From contig OU452219.1 in NCBI GenBank assembly GCA_911728455.2, positions 22,999,219-23,063,218 on the forward strand: a DNA stretch of 64,000 bases, read 5' to 3'. Made by a program: the position numbers and the translations under genes. The notes beneath the pieces are model-generated. The model was not told the origin of the DNA. It saw only the letters and a program-made list of their open reading frames with translations, and searched no databases. Source of the DNA: Marthasterias glacialis (Eukaryota > Echinodermata > Asteroidea > Forcipulatida > Asteriidae). Shown here in pieces: positions 1 to 14,515 of this stretch. Within the stretch, counting starts at the first letter, position 1; every line of letters starts with the position of its first letter.

Positions 1-1660
1 TACCTGGCCTCGTTCGATTGCGACATAGTTTTTTATATCTTAAATTTCAATGTTTTTTTGTGGCTTACCGGCCACTGATGTCAGACATTTGTTTTTATAA
101 TAAACCATGAATAATAATCGAAATAAGAAGCGGTGATGTGTGGGCTCTTCAAATGCTATTTCATCCTCTTGGGCAATATTGCAGACGGAAATATTTTTCT
201 GGATGATTAGTATAGTGGTATCAACTTTATAATACGTAAGCTTTCACATTGAAACTAATCATTTCTTTTTCTTTCTTTTTTTCTTTCATTACTTTCCAAT
301 CCCGTACTTTGCTTTTGAGCTGATAAGCATATACGAATCTTTATCTTCTATTGATGTTCAGAAAAAAAATGTACATAGACTAGTCTCTGCCACAAGGTCG
401 TGGTTATTTTCTGAACAGTCTGTGAGAGACGATCGAGTTTCAGCAGTAGCATTAGAATGCACTTTTTTTTTAAACGTCAAGATCGGTTCCCTAATCCCCA
501 TCTCAACAATGCGCGATTTGGCAGATGGAATAGGCTAACGTAGGTTAAAGCACTTTGCTTGATCTTCCCTAATTGAGAACAGTTTGAACAGTATGTATAT
601 TTATAGCAGACTAGTTTCGGACCGGTACAACTTTAAATACTCCACTTGAATTGGACGGGTATCGAATTTTTACAGCTTATATATTTGCAGTCCACTCATA
701 TACCCGTATAGTGACAACATACTGAGCGAAGCCAGGGGTGCATTTTATACAGAGGGCCTGACTTGGGGGAAATACCATTCGCAGTCTTCTCCAAGAAATA
801 TGTTAATTTGTTCCACCTCTTTTTTTCTGCGCATCACTTCATGAAACCATAAATCCAGTATACAGCCTCGGGCATTATGTGGTTTGGGGTTACATTATGG
901 GATGGGCATCAGGCAATACTCGCATTGGTAATGACAACATAAATATGGATAGCGGAACCAAACCATAAAAATAAACACAATTTCGCACTCTCGCATCTAG
1001 CTCGACTTGTTTTCATATTCCTACAATATCTCAAGTGACTCATATTCGTCAGTTGTATACATGGGACTGAAGGGGGAGGCTTATGTGGAAATGAAATAGG
1101 CACTCGATTGCTTGCTTCGATCGTCAACGTTTCCGTAACAGATGCAAACCAGTGTTGTTGTAGTCTTGTGAAATGTCCACCGGCCAGCCAAGTGTACATG
1201 CATCGGGAATGAAACGGTGGCGCGCTATGTACCAGCACGGACTGTGTATTGAGTTTAAACCCTAAAGGAAACTTATTGTTTACTCGATTAGCGCTGGATG
1301 TGCTCACGTTCTCCATATAGGGTTATACGTTCTCCATATAGTGTTATACGTACAAATAGAAGAATGTCTCACATTACAAACACTAAGGAAAACATACTGA
1401 AACGGAATCCATGATAAAAGCACCGTTCAATTTTAAAATGTTGAATGTGATAACTTAAAAATACAACGAAGGTAAACTGAAGATTCAATGAAATGGAATA
1501 CGTATATAGGAAGTCTTGTAATAACATTCCAATCACCAACTGAGGAGCAGGGAACCTTCAGAGAACCATTTCTTTTCTTTTTTCAGAACCGGCACACTCA
1601 GAAAGAGATAATAATACTATAACCCCCACAAGATTGTTTCCCTTCACCATGCGAAGTGGA
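1..1660. other. No gene seen
   Basis: AT-rich unique-looking DNA. The longest frame (909-1316, minus) has no domain or splice context. Only the short duplication at 1317 stands out. Confidence 0.6.
1317..1349 (+). repeat. Short tandem duplication
   Basis: acgttctccatatag(g/t)gttat occurs twice in a row. Confidence 0.8.
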
Positions 1661-2019
1661 GTGTCGTGGCATAGCGGTCTGGATCACCAGACTCATGTTC
1701 TGGTGTTGTCGGCAGCAGAGTGTGGGTTCGAATCCCGGTCGTGATACTTGTGTCCTTGAGCAAGATACTTTACCATAATTGCTTTGTCCTTCGGATGGGA
1801 CATTAAGCCGTAGGTCCCTTGTACTAGAATTAGTAGTGCACGTAAAATAACACAGAACACTTATCGTGAAAGAGTAGGTGAATTGCCTTGGTGTTCCTGG
1901 TTCACATATAGCAAGCACCACAGGTTTCCTCAGGCTTGAGAGCTACAGCGATTAAGTTCACTTATGAGGCATCCTTGGTTTCATTACCAGAAATATAGAA
2001 TAATAATAATAATAATAAA
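1661..2019 (+). mobile_element. tRNA-derived SINE with (AAT)n tail
   Basis: Begins with a tRNA-like head: an A-box-like gtggcatagcggtctggat and a perfect B box GGTTCGAATCC (1725-1735). A conserved body containing gtccttgagcaagatacttt and gtccttcggatgggac follows, and the 3' end is an AAT microsatellite (about 2002-2018). This is the classic order of an RNA-polymerase-III SINE mobilised by a LINE. A related inverted copy lies at 51345-51632. Confidence 0.8.
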
Positions 2020-5000
2020 AAGTTCATTTGAAAAACTACACGTAAGTGCACCACAAAAAGCCATATCCGGATACCCAACAAGAATTCTGATGAGACGGCA
2101 GGTCCTGTTTCGCAAACACATCCCCTTGGAGATACCGGTACACCACCGCAAGGGGATCCGGTTAAAGCAAAACAAACACAAAGAGTGATTCAACACATGT
2201 GGATGTTTAAAGTAACAAGTACAGTCCCATCACCATCCCAAGCCTGTGTAAATATCCACAAATGCACCCTTAATGAAAAATACCAGAACCCCCCGTCTTG
2301 TTTGTCAATCTGAAGATGCCCCAGATGCATCAAATGTCAATGGTGAATTAAAGCATGTAGGAATTTTTACGGATTATGATTTCATTTTTCCCCTGAAGCA
2401 TTTAAAGCTCGTTCCCGCACACATGCATCAGAGTGTAAAGTATACTTACGGACCCCAGTCTCTGACCTTTTCGGTTCGAGGACGGACACCAAGCAACCAA
2501 AAGTGAGATGAGGGTTTTAACTGCTAGACTACCACTATCATAGTATTATGATCATCTGGCTTCCATTACCATGGAAAAAAGTTGAGAAAAGAGTGCACTG
2601 ATTTTCAACGCAAAGAAAATTAGTAATACATTACGGCAGACGAGACAAAGTTTTGTTCACAGCCTAATGTCGTGAAACGCATAGCGGCAATCTGTGACTG
2701 GTTCTCCGCTAATTCTTGACAGGTAATATTTTCTGACTACCAAACACAATGTTACACGAGGTGACCTCATAATCTACTGGTTTGAAATTGACCGTGGTGA
2801 GGAGTGTGGTCTACCTGACTCTTGGATCGCAAAGACTTGGAATCAATGATTCGATTTGGTACCCTGAAGCCCTTTTTATATAGGGCAATGTTGGTGACAG
2901 ATGGGGCCGTTTTTGGAGTGGGTGGACGTGATGAAGTGCTGCATTAATATCAACAGATTCTGCGGTGCACATGTCTGAAAAAGATTCCAGACGTGTCAGC
3001 ATAACGGGGCTCACATGTAGCCCATCGGTACTCCAAATCTTCAGACTGTATTTTTCCAGCACATCAAGTGACATTTTTCATGTATGTTTAGACGACAGGA
3101 GTATTTTGATATGCTTTTACGTGTATCCATGAGATGCCATGATAGAATCAAGAAAGTTAATGCATTTACTGCAGCTGTTTTCTTTTGCAAAAATGGTGCA
3201 ATGAAATAAACTAGACAGTCAGGATCGGGGTGAAGCTTTTACACATTATACATTATTCATAAATGTAGGTATACTGGGTAGCCCACGTTTTCACAACTGT
3301 GTTCTACATGTACCCAGTATTTGTTATTCGTATAGATATTTTTGTTCTACATTCCCCTTTGTTGATCTTCAAAACAACATTCTTAAGTCGTCCCTCAGTT
3401 CCCAATTTGCATAATAATTGAGACTGTATCCTGAACCTAGCATCTAGTTGTCTAGACAAATTATGTTCATAGCCATCCGTTGCGTTTCTCGAACAGATTA
3501 ATCTTATTTGCAGTAATTATTATAAGTATACAATGTAACCGACAATGCGCCTTCCTCTGGCCTGTCTCAAAATTATAAACAAAGTTGAACGTTTTTTTTA
3601 ATAACTCATTCTAGTCTACTGGATTCAATAATTGCAATGGGTTGCTTATGTAATCATAATCATCTTGAATGATGTCTTCATTAAAGAGCAAATAGACCAC
3701 AATCCCATTCTCTCCAACGGCCCGTGGAAGAGACTAACCCAACTAATCTGGGAACTAGGAAAGCGATCAGATTGTCAGGTCGATAATAAATGAGGCAGAC
3801 CCCCGGACCAGCTGCTGCGCATCGGATCGCAACCGTGGCACTCTGGGTACTTCATTCGTGTACTTGAAAACCACATTACCATCAGAAATCTCTCATTATT
3901 CCATCTCACGATGCACTTCTCAATTCATTTGAAATGATGCATAGCTGACAAATATACAGACACTGCGTAGGCTGAGGAGTGATGTATTGAAACGTCGACT
4001 AACTGAATATGGATTTCTTTTAATATTGATATAATAAAAACACACTTCACACTCAATCATGCTTTCTTTCCACGTTCAAACCATTCATCTTTATCGAGCT
4101 TAGGTCATCTTTGCCTAATTCTAAATGCACTTAGTTATAAAGAATATATGGATGAAGTCATTTGATGAAAATGGACAAGAACATTATGCCCTTCCATCCT
4201 CGTGTTTTAAAAAAACACCGATCTGAAATGCCACAAACAAAATGGCTGCCCGTGATGAAAGTCTTGTGTGATCAACGCACTTGATCTCAATAAAAAAAGC
4301 AATAAACAAATAAATAAATAAAAACATCCTAAGACTCCTTGTCAAACGAGTCTCGTTTTGATCGCATAATTCTGCAGCAATAAAAGTGAAAACAACTGCG
4401 GCAGCACAAGTGCCTCTCGGATCAAATTACGCAAAGCAATTTCCACCGTTGGAGATTTGACCAGCTTTCACCTTACCTTGTATACTAAAAGTCAATATAC
4501 CGACTCTCTAATACTCAATCGCATAATTACAATCTAACCCTACAATAAAATTCGTATGTCCAAAGTGCTCAGTAAAAATTATGACTTCCAGCACAACTGT
4601 GTATTACTGTGTAGAAATATTTCAACTGACGCGTTAGCTCCCGTTAACACTGATACTGATAGCACCACGAGACTTTCTCACCCACGCTGTTGTCATATTC
4701 TTCATCGCCTTTTATTGAAAATGACATCCAGTTTTTTCATGTTTTATTCAATATTGTTTATTTTGAGTATTGAGTAATTCACGAGGTGCTTGTCGCCGAT
4801 GTGTTCGTCATGAACAATTTCGGATTTATCAAATTCAGCAAGTACATAGTAGTAATGCCGAGAACTAAAAACTGAAAATATCCAGTGTCCAATACAGGCA
4901 TGGCAGTTTTGTGTGTTTATTAGTTTGTTTGTTGTTGTTGTTGTTGTTGTTTTTTTTTTTGGGGGGGGGTTGTTGTTGTTGTTTTTTTTGCTTGTTTGTT

Positions 5001-8000
5001 TGTTTATTTTCTTGTTTGTTTGTTGGTGTGTTTGTTTGTTTATTTATTTATTTATTTTGTTTGCTGTTTCGTTTTTTAACATAATCATGCCAGCTAACCG
5101 TTAAAGTAAACCTCTAAGTACACGCAAGATACCTCACAATAACTTAAGTAGACGACACAATTGGGGAACCAACAATTTTTACCACTTACAAAATATGCAA
5201 AGCGACAAAAACCCAAAACCTAAAAAAATATGATTCGCTGTTTATAACTTTAAAATGTACAAAAATAGGTCAAATCTTAAGTAGTCGGCATATAGCGTTT
5301 TGTAGACAGTCAGGTGTATACACAGTACAAGAGTAGGTAGAATGTCAAGACATGTTTTACCAGCCATTTAAATCATTTGGAAAAGACAAGAACCGTTTAC
5401 ATCTCCAAAATAAAATATCGCCATTCAAAATTCACAACCTGCCTCCTGAAAACCTCCCACTCACTATCCCCTAATATTCTGCTGCTCGAATGTCTCTGAA
5501 TTCCCGCATAATTTTTTTTTCTTCTTCCAGACCGATTAAGTTTCGCGGAAATCTATAGATTTCCCCTCTCTAACCCTTTGCGCCGAGGAGACGAAGAAAC
5601 ACCCTGTCGGCTGATGATAAACGAGGGGTGTTCCGGTCCTGTGTCACGGTACCGACTCAATCGGATAGGTGCCTCCGTTCAGTCTCATCAGCTTAGGATT
5701 CATCAACTCAGAAACAAAGGAGGTTTGTTTTAGCGGACGAAGTATTTTTTTCTGGACACCGTTTGAAAGTTACACAATCTAAGAATGTCAAATGGGCTAC
5801 ATATGGAGCATACAGCTCAAATATTAAGTCAACTTCCTGATGCATGTTGCGGCTTGTCACCAAAACGACATCTCAATAATGTGTTCGTCATAATTGCATA
5901 ATTTATGCGACCAAAGGAGAAACTATAGGATTTGGCGCTCTGAAAGGCAACTGAAGGTGACGAACCAATATTAGGGGAATAATTATGTTATGTCACGCGT
6001 TTCGTTATCAAAAAACCAGATCAAAGAATTAACTGTCAAGTCAACCCAAACGCTACACGACTCGCCTGTAATATCATTCTAACATGTTAAATAGCCCCGT
6101 TTACTGAAAACACTTGAGATCTACGTGAACGATAAGTCAAAAGCGTTACTATGGAAACCCCGCATGTAGAAAAAGAAAAGGAAAAAAATCCGCTGGCGGG
6201 GTGGAAATTTATGCTTTACCTCAAAATACACACAATGTTTATAAGGTTGTGGGTTATGTTGCCAGCGGCACGAGCGAAATACACTCATTATGTTCGCTTT
6301 GACAATCGTTAAAAAGAAAAAAAAATGTTCATTTGTTAATTTCCATCTGCAAAAGGTCATTCACATCACATCCTATCCGTAATTGTATCCGTGCAAATCC
6401 TAGGGAAACGTGTACTGAGCACCGAAGTATGACGTTGTGTTACCATGGATCCGGGCGATCTTTGAGCGTTATGTTAGTCTCCGATGCAACACATTGGCGG
6501 GCGGCGATTTTCTCTGATCGTGAAATTATTAAACTTGTGGTTAATATATATATACAGACACTGCATTACAACTAAAGCATATTGGTGATGTGGTTATTAA
6601 TAAAGAAGAACACTCAATTGAGATAACATTTTAGTTTTTGTTTTGGCGGGAAACACTCGTATGAAAATCCACCGAATGTTTCAGTGACAAAGACTTGTGG
6701 ACTTCGGTATACCCTATCTGACACGACACACACGCACGCACACAAACGTTATTACATGCAAGGTTGTCCAGCTGCTTTTAATGTCATTCTATAAAAAAGG
6801 AAACAACTGTGGACTTTGACTCCAGTGTTTACAACCGGGCATGCTGGCATACTGAACTTCATCAATTCTTGGCCTCAGCATGATGTGCATTCTCACTACA
6901 TTCTCTATACTTAAAAAAGCACAGGGGCTGAGTGATAGGGGCTTGAGAGTATAAAAGTCAAGGAGGGGAACTAGGGTGAACCTGGATGTGGTTTATGTAA
7001 ACTAGAATCTCTGTGTAGCATTCTAAATGAGAATTTGTACCACCATGGGAAATAGTATGACAAGGCAATGTAGAAGGGTTTTTTAGAAGAATTGGGGGCA
7101 AATTGATTGCTTTGGATCCGTCATCATCAAAGCAAAGCTTGACAGTAATGGACCTGAAATAGAGTAGGGACAGTTAGGAGTTGACATGTTCTTTCCCAAT
7201 CCACTCTTGCGCATGATGACAGTCGGTGTCCCGTCCCCAATGCCATCGAGTAGTTACTCCAGCCAGACAGAACGGTCAATCTACCCGAACGCGATGATGG
7301 GTCCCCCAAACTAAAGACTGCTTCGTCTCAATTTTTCTCATTGCGACGGATAGGCATTATAAAAATATGATTATTCCATCTTGAGGGGGGCAGATTCGTA
7401 TAGGTGCAAATGAGGGTCTAAATTAGTCTATGGTCGTTCAACAAAATTACGATTTGAATCAAAAATAAAACCAGTCTCATTATAGCCAAGTACTGTACAA
7501 TGAGACACATCTGCTATACATTGTTAATGATGTACTCCAAGCAATAAATAGCGAAGTCCTTGTAAACATCTGTCTTCTGACCTGAAACATCGGGGTTATG
7601 AAAAATAAATGCTTTTGTGTTTAATATCCATCTATTAATAAGTGCACTGAGTCCTTGGTGTTAGCCTAATTTCCTGAACATCATAAATCACAAAATATTA
7701 ATGACCTTGGAACCACTCTGGATATGACTTCTAAATGAATGGTCGTGGCTTACTGCTTTGGTCGTGTTTATAGCTTTGTTAATTTGAGTGATATTTTAAT
7801 TAAATGTGCCACCGATTTGTGTATTGCCGTTACCCGTTTCATCATTTATATCCGTCTTAGGGAAAAATCCATTTGTAATTTCCGAAAAGCCAAGAAAAGG
7901 GTTAAAGATCAGTTTCGAGAAACAACCTTCATTGCTGAAAAAAAGAAAAGAAAAAAAAACAGCCAGTAGTGTTTTGTCGAAATAATTACTGGCTCAAGAT

Positions 8001-11000
8001 AATCTATCACAACCTCGAAGTGTCTGATGTCTTGATCGGTTGAATATATAGTATAATGCAGCTGAAGGCTTGCGCTAATCACATTGATTTCGCTCGAGTT
8101 TACCCTTGGGGTCGAGGTGGCGATGGAATGATTTTTGTTGTTTTCAGTATAGGGTAAAGGAGACCAACATTATTAATAAGCCAGTGATATTTTCCTCGCC
8201 ATATTGACCCTCACTCACCCAAGTAAACGTATGTTTATTCACCTGACTAAGGTCCGACACACCTTCCACACAGGGCCTTTTGGTATATACATGGACTTGA
8301 AGCCCCGTGCTCAACAACAATTTTGCCCCTGGAGGAAATAAAGGGGGATGCGCTCCAGCTCTCAGTTCACTGAAAATAGCCCCTAAAAATCAATTGAACG
8401 TTCTTACGATTGTTAAAACGTTGTCTTCCCAGCTGCTTTCTGTGGGTTATAATGGCTTGACCCTAATTGAGATGCGAGGTGGGATATCTGACATGTAAAT
8501 TGAGCACATTGCCCTATTTATGTAGAGTGCTATGGATGTTGAGAATCACCTTATTATTCAACACGGTATCTCTGATTTGCTCTTGTTCGTCCCCATATCC
8601 ACGCAGTGGTTTGCTTTTCCTGGATTTTGTGAGTATCGTCAGGGAGAGATATTTAAAACGATACTGCATCAAACAAATTAACAAATTGGAATGGAAGTGA
8701 CTATTGTACTTGTAGTTGCCGCCGCCATTTTGATTTTGATCTAGGTTGCAATGTCTTCCAATGCAAGATTTCTAAAAAAAAAGACGATAAAACGAACCTT
8801 CCTCTACAAACGACAGCATTATCCCTTTTTGACAATAAGTATACAATAATATTTATACATTTTAGTATGGCTTCAATATATATTTTCACCGATGTGTTTA
8901 TTTAATCAATATGTTCATGAACGACGGAGTTAAATCACAACATTATTCACTTAGAAGAAATCCACCCACCTTGACTACTCCAATTAGGTTCTTTGAGTTA
9001 GTTTTTGATTGGATGGATGGAGTGAAAACTCCCCAGACATGAAGATCATTCCCAAGAAAAATAACCGGCCAGCCACAGAGGGGGCATATTATAATCTGCT
9101 TCTCCGTGATTTTTCTAACACTAAGCCCAAGCGAGGAACCATTGCCCTGGTGTGAAATTTGTCGAGGTTGCATTATTATTGACAGAGAGGACAATCTGAT
9201 ACAATGCCAAAGTGCACTGATGTTGCACTATACAGTCATTTGAAACCTTCAGGGTATGTGGGGGATTTTACTGGAAAATAAACCGATGGAAGGGATCGGG
9301 GAAGTTGCTGAAGGGTATATCTTGATACGTCGGAAGATTAATTTGTGATCACCTTATAAAGTGTGTCCAGTTCTTCAGGGATGGTTGTATAGCCTTAAGA
9401 TAGTGAAATGGGTTTCTTGGTATCGAATTTCATAGAGTGTGGATGAAGGTATTGGCACAAATTAACCTGCTATTTGTTATTTATTGTTGGTTTATTTTGG
9501 TATGGAGGAAAAAGATTTTGCTGTTGTTGAACACATTTCTTATCGTCAATTTTATCAGACCATTTAGTTGTTTTCTCTGTGGAAATAATTTTGATTGATT
9601 AATTTATTGATTGATTCGAAAGATTTTTTTCACATGGTAATTGATATAAAGTTACATTAATGTTGTGAACTTTTAGCATGATTACTTAAAGTTGATCACA
9701 ACATAAAATTGTTTTCATTATATTTCATTCATTGCAACTGAATGAAAATAATACTTGAATTTAACCAACATGTTCAAGTGAGCTTAGCTCCGGTTCTTGT
9801 GACGCATACCACAAATACTGAAGACCAATGAAAATATTGGCATGCTCAATATGAGAATTCATCTGGCCTAAAATGCACGGGATTAGTGCAGTAATACCCG
9901 AGGAGTAGTTCTCTGTACAGTGGTGACAGAGATACCAAATCCCCAAAGGATGTATCGAGTTGTCATTTACTAAGTACATCATTAAGGTGCATTTCACGAG
10001 GGGGGGGTGCCATCGTGTACTCTCGTAAACACTGCTGTGGCGCATGTACAATTATTTGAAATAATTACACACTTCTCTTTAAAACTCATTAGATATGCTT
10101 GAATTATTTAACTCTATAATGGGTGGCCATCAGCCTGGAAATGGTAAGACATGGTCTGGCTGTCACCTTTTGTTTTTTAGCACGATGGGCGAGTTCAAGA
10201 CGAAGGCGAGCTCAAAGGAGCATTAAAAAAAAACATAATCTTTCAAAATTTTATGCGCGAATTGTACTTCTTACAACAAAAACCTCGGGCTTGTGTTCGA
10301 GATGGTTGCACTCGAGGAATATGCATAGCCCCTGGCAAGCGGTTATTCAGTCGGAAGGACTAATCCTCTTTAAATTATCATCTTAAATAGGCCCTTGCCG
10401 ATGTTTCCGGATGAATGTTTTGCTGCATTTGTGTTCAGCACGTCCAACATTAGCAATCATCAGCAGACGCCATGTTCAACACGTGGGCATCAATGTTATC
10501 AATGTCCACAAAACGATATTGAGGAATCATTTTTTTAAAATTCTACTTACCCGTCGCAGCCAGAATCTTTTAAAACGATACGACTGATTTGAAAAGCCAG
10601 TCGCCTTGATATTATTATCATCCAAGTCACTCTCCTCTGGCATAGTAATGTGTTCTTGGTCCCAAGGTCCCAGGTACCATGTGTCCCCAAACCGCGGTTA
10701 TACAATGCGTACATAGACGACACAATGCTGTCTACTGAAGATAGCAAATTTGACCGATGAACTACTGCCTTTACTGACACGCACTGTAACGTTGCAGAAA
10801 GCTAGTATCTATACGATTGAAGGAAGGTCTTCACAGTAGATGCGTCTGCATGGTCAGATGTGACACTCTATGCTTCCGTCAACTACACCGGACAAGCAAC
10901 ATTTGAAGAAGATGAACATTAATCATGTGTGTGGACAGTTTGCTATCCACAAACATACTCCTTACATCTAGGTAATAACCAGTGTATAATGTATGGGACG

Positions 11001-11697
11001 AGGACGCGCGCGGTATAACGAGTTATCATTCCCAGCATCGAATGTGCACAAATTGAATGTGCACATAATAAATGCAATCACTACATGACATGCGCTTGTA
11101 GACAACGAGACACATTAGGCCATCAAAATTCCGACAATTGTTGCGGGGCGCATCAGAAAAAAATCAACTAGCCCGATGTCTCGTGATAGACTTCCCAAAT
11201 TTTATTTCTGACACTAATGTGACTAATAAAATACGTCGTTCCACGTGGACGTATAGATTAAGTGGGAATAATGAATAACAACAATCAAGAACACACCCTC
11301 TGAATTATCAATGGGGCAATCGAACCACTTTAACAAACCTTCACGTACCGTAACCCATCCTCTAAGAAACTAAGGCTTGTTGTAACACCAATTCTCTCCA
11401 ATGGGTCTGGTAAAAGGAACCGATCGTGTAACAACTCGACGTTTCGATCAGTATACTTTGATCGTCTTCAGGAGGAAAGTCAAGAGGAAAAACACGTTTC
11501 TAGATTATTTTCCCAAGTTTCAAATCTTACGTATAATTCACCCGTGGCCACGTTTGAGATATTCCAATTTTGAATGTATAGTGATTCACAGATTAGCACT
11601 AAACTATCTGAGCACCAGACTATGCATTTGTTTCCTTACAGGCTATGTTTAGTTTCGTCAGTAGAATGGATGACTTCACCTACAGACCGTGTACGAC
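2020..11697. other. No gene seen; AT-rich DNA
   Basis: Short frames have chance-like composition and none shows a domain or flanking splice sites of quality. Contains the T/G tract at 4.92 kb, an AAAT tract near 4.31 kb and small CA-rich runs near 6.73 kb. Plausibly intron or intergenic. Confidence 0.55.
4919..5072 (+). repeat. (GTT)n/(TTTG)n/(TTTA)n low-complexity tract with T-run and G-run
   Basis: Contains two (GTT)n blocks around a T11-G10 junction, then TTTG and TTTA tetranucleotide repeats. Confidence 0.9.
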
Positions 11698-11820
11698 TTG
11701 GCGGCTGTGGCTGTAGCTGTTACTATGGGTGTTGCTACGGGCATCCTATACGCTCCATCGCATGTTAAAGTGGCGATCAAGCCGTAGCCATTGCTACAGT
11801 TGCTATCTCAGTTACAGCCC
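11698..11820. repeat. Foldback repeat, gcggctgtggctgtagctgt family
   Basis: gcggctgtggctgtagctgt tactatgggtgttgctacgggcatcct at 11701-11747 is followed by agccgtagccattgctacag ttgctat (11782-11808), roughly inverted. The first part recurs at 28727-28797. Confidence 0.5.
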
Positions 11821-13589
11821 AATCATATCAGCATCTAATACACCGAGAGGCATCAAATATTTTCTTAATACCAAGTTATGTGGAATGCAAAGTTGGATGT
11901 CGGTTTGGACCAGCATGGAACATGACCTAGAGTCGCTGTCCACTTTACTAAATAAAGATCACGTTCTTGATGGAGTTGTTTCTATTTTTATGGAGATGTG
12001 TTTCTTATAGCATCATCACCTATATTGCACATTTTTTATCTCTTTCTCCATCATTGGATATAGAATACGAAGCTGAAGTTGGCGAACATGCAGCGTTATT
12101 TTGCTATATGTTGCTACAGACTCTCCAAGAGAGGTTATTGAGTTTTAATTTTGCACTTGGGTTTGTTTTTTACAGACGATTGATAATAATTTCAATCGGG
12201 AACCGTCGACCAAATTAAAAATCTGTGTACGCCACCAGAAATCAAAAATCAAGCAACAAATAAAATACTTGGTAAAGGCTCGGTGGGGATTTCCAGTATT
12301 TTGAGAGACAGTAAAGGCAGGGTCATACTTTGTCATGACCCCGTAAAGAAATTATGTGTAATTTCTTTTCCCGAAAGCCTACTTGTTATAACATGGTAAT
12401 GGTAGTAAGCATCATGTGAAATTATTTCGTCCGAGGTGCCATTGTTGATAAGAAATCAATAAAAGAATGTCAAAAAAATTGAATCTCCAAAGATCGCCCG
12501 CAGGCGACTTTTGGAAATGCTCTTGGTGTATGTTTGTAAGCTCCCCTTCGTATGACAGGAGATACAGTTGGTATCCGTTGTCACCTCGCTAAACGTGGAC
12601 AGATCGACGTTCTTGATGACAAAACCGTGGCAGTGTTTTGCTGCTTTTTATTCAATAAGTAAGGCACCGTACTCAACTGAAACTTTCACAGGTTACTTTT
12701 TTTTGTATATTTCTCGATAACTTTGCCTATATAAACCAGCATCACGTTGACAAATACCAAACGATGACTCTACATTTTAAGGAAACACATGAATTAGGCC
12801 TACCGTACATCTTAATAATGAGTGTAACTATTATTGCTCGTGTATTGTAGAAAGCAAATTAAACATATAATTGTTCAACCCAAATTGAATCCTTCCACGC
12901 AGACAAATGTATTTCATACAACCAACTATTTCTAACCATTGTTTACATAAATGCTGTCCCATAAATCCGTCCATGCGTTGAATTAATGACAACTGTCTCA
13001 AATAAATAACTTTTTGGTGCAGCAAATTAAACAATGTGTGTGTCGGTTAATTAATTGCTTCTCGTGTTGAGAGTGAGGCCTCGCCGTTTATTTCCATTTG
13101 ATCTGCCGATGCATAATGAAAGTGTGCTGTGTATGGAGCTTCTGACATACGTCAACTGGTGACCAACAGCTACTAATTATCGCCATGAATGAGAAACGAG
13201 TAGTAAGATGACTATGGTCGATTAACATGTAAATTGGTTACTTATCACTACATAGACCTTAATGCAGTCAAATCAAGCTAAACTAATATCCGTCAGTGAA
13301 TTTTTAAATTAATCGACTGTACAAGGGAGTAAGAGTAAAGTTTCTTCAATGTCACTATCATTACATTTGCTATGAATAAGGGAAATTGTCATTATCTTCT
13401 TGGGAGCGAGTATTGATGGTATTTTCTTGCAAACTGTCTACCAATTACATGTTTACAATTAGTCCTTCCCAAAAAGTATGCTAATTACATTCACACATGC
13501 GTACAAATACTGTCGGTTGACAAACGCCGCAGAGTTGTGCACTACATGCACTAGACAGACGCACAAACGCGTACGCGTCACGACACTAC

Positions 13590-13830
13590 AAAAAGGCGCC
13601 TTGTTCCCTCATTTTGCTTATGACGTCATTTGAGTAGGGTGCCCTCGCCTAGAGGTCAAAAGGGGGTTGTTCATTGCCCAATCATGTGCGCCGCGCGTAC
13701 AATCTGTACGTTTTCATTGTTTCATCATCGTTTTACCTCTAAGATGGCGACTGGATGATGTCAATGCATAAGGTCCATTGTTGTGTTTGTGCGCACGCGC
13801 AACTTTCATAATTCACGGGAAGGGTCTATT
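13590..13830. repeat. Dispersed repeat related to 35.26 kb and 54.31 kb
   Basis: aaaaaggcgccttgttccct and cacgggaagggtctat are shared with 35258-35333. The part ttatgacgtcattt, gaggtcaaaa, cctctaagatggcg and atgcataaggtcc matches, in reverse complement, the MITE at 54309. Possibly a nested insertion. Confidence 0.5.
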
Positions 13831-14369
13831 CCCACAGCGTTCATACGTTCCAAGACATTGATTCACGGTCATTAACAAGAAAATCAAACTCTTTTGCTCT
13901 AACTATTCCTCTTACAATTCCCACATTTGTCTATAAATCCACGAAAAAATAGCTGTAATCTTTACATGAGTATTCGCGGTGATAATAGAACCGTTCTCTG
14001 CTATTATGAGTTCTCTTGACATTAAGGAAATATAGTTTTAAAATATTTTCATACTGAATGAAACAATGACGAATTCCATTTCTGTTCAAACAACAATATT
14101 TGATACTTAGGTCATTTCTAATATTGTAAAAATGCAAATTTGTTTGATTTGACAGTGCCCTGCGAAAAAGGTAGGGTGTTAAAAGATCACCTGTAGCGGT
14201 AATTTATTCAAGCCTGCTGTTTACTTATGGTGTGCTTCTGTTTAACATCTGACCAGTGACACCGGATACTATGTATACAATGCTTCTCAAAGACAGAAAC
14301 TCTATTTTGCATATTGTGAATTTATAGCAGATTCCGCGGTCAGCAGCAGGGCAAACTGGATTATAAAAT

Positions 14370-14515
14370 AAGCCCAATTTCATAACACCGGTCAGTGCAT
14401 AAATTGGTTTAGCGTAAAAAGTACCTTGATTAGCAGAGACAGGTTACCAGCCAAATGAACTAACAGTTTCACATTCATTGTTGCTGGTTTAGTTCAAGCC
14501 CTTGTCAAGCACAAC
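14370..14515. mobile_element. Old, truncated copy of the 29.8-kb MITE
   Basis: agcccaatttcata at the left, then caggttaccagccaaa and gctggtttagttcaag. The right terminal repeat is lost. Confidence 0.5.

Noticed and set aside
909..1316. 135-codon minus-strand frame
   Set aside because: No domain, no splice context; frames of this size are expected by chance in 64 kb.
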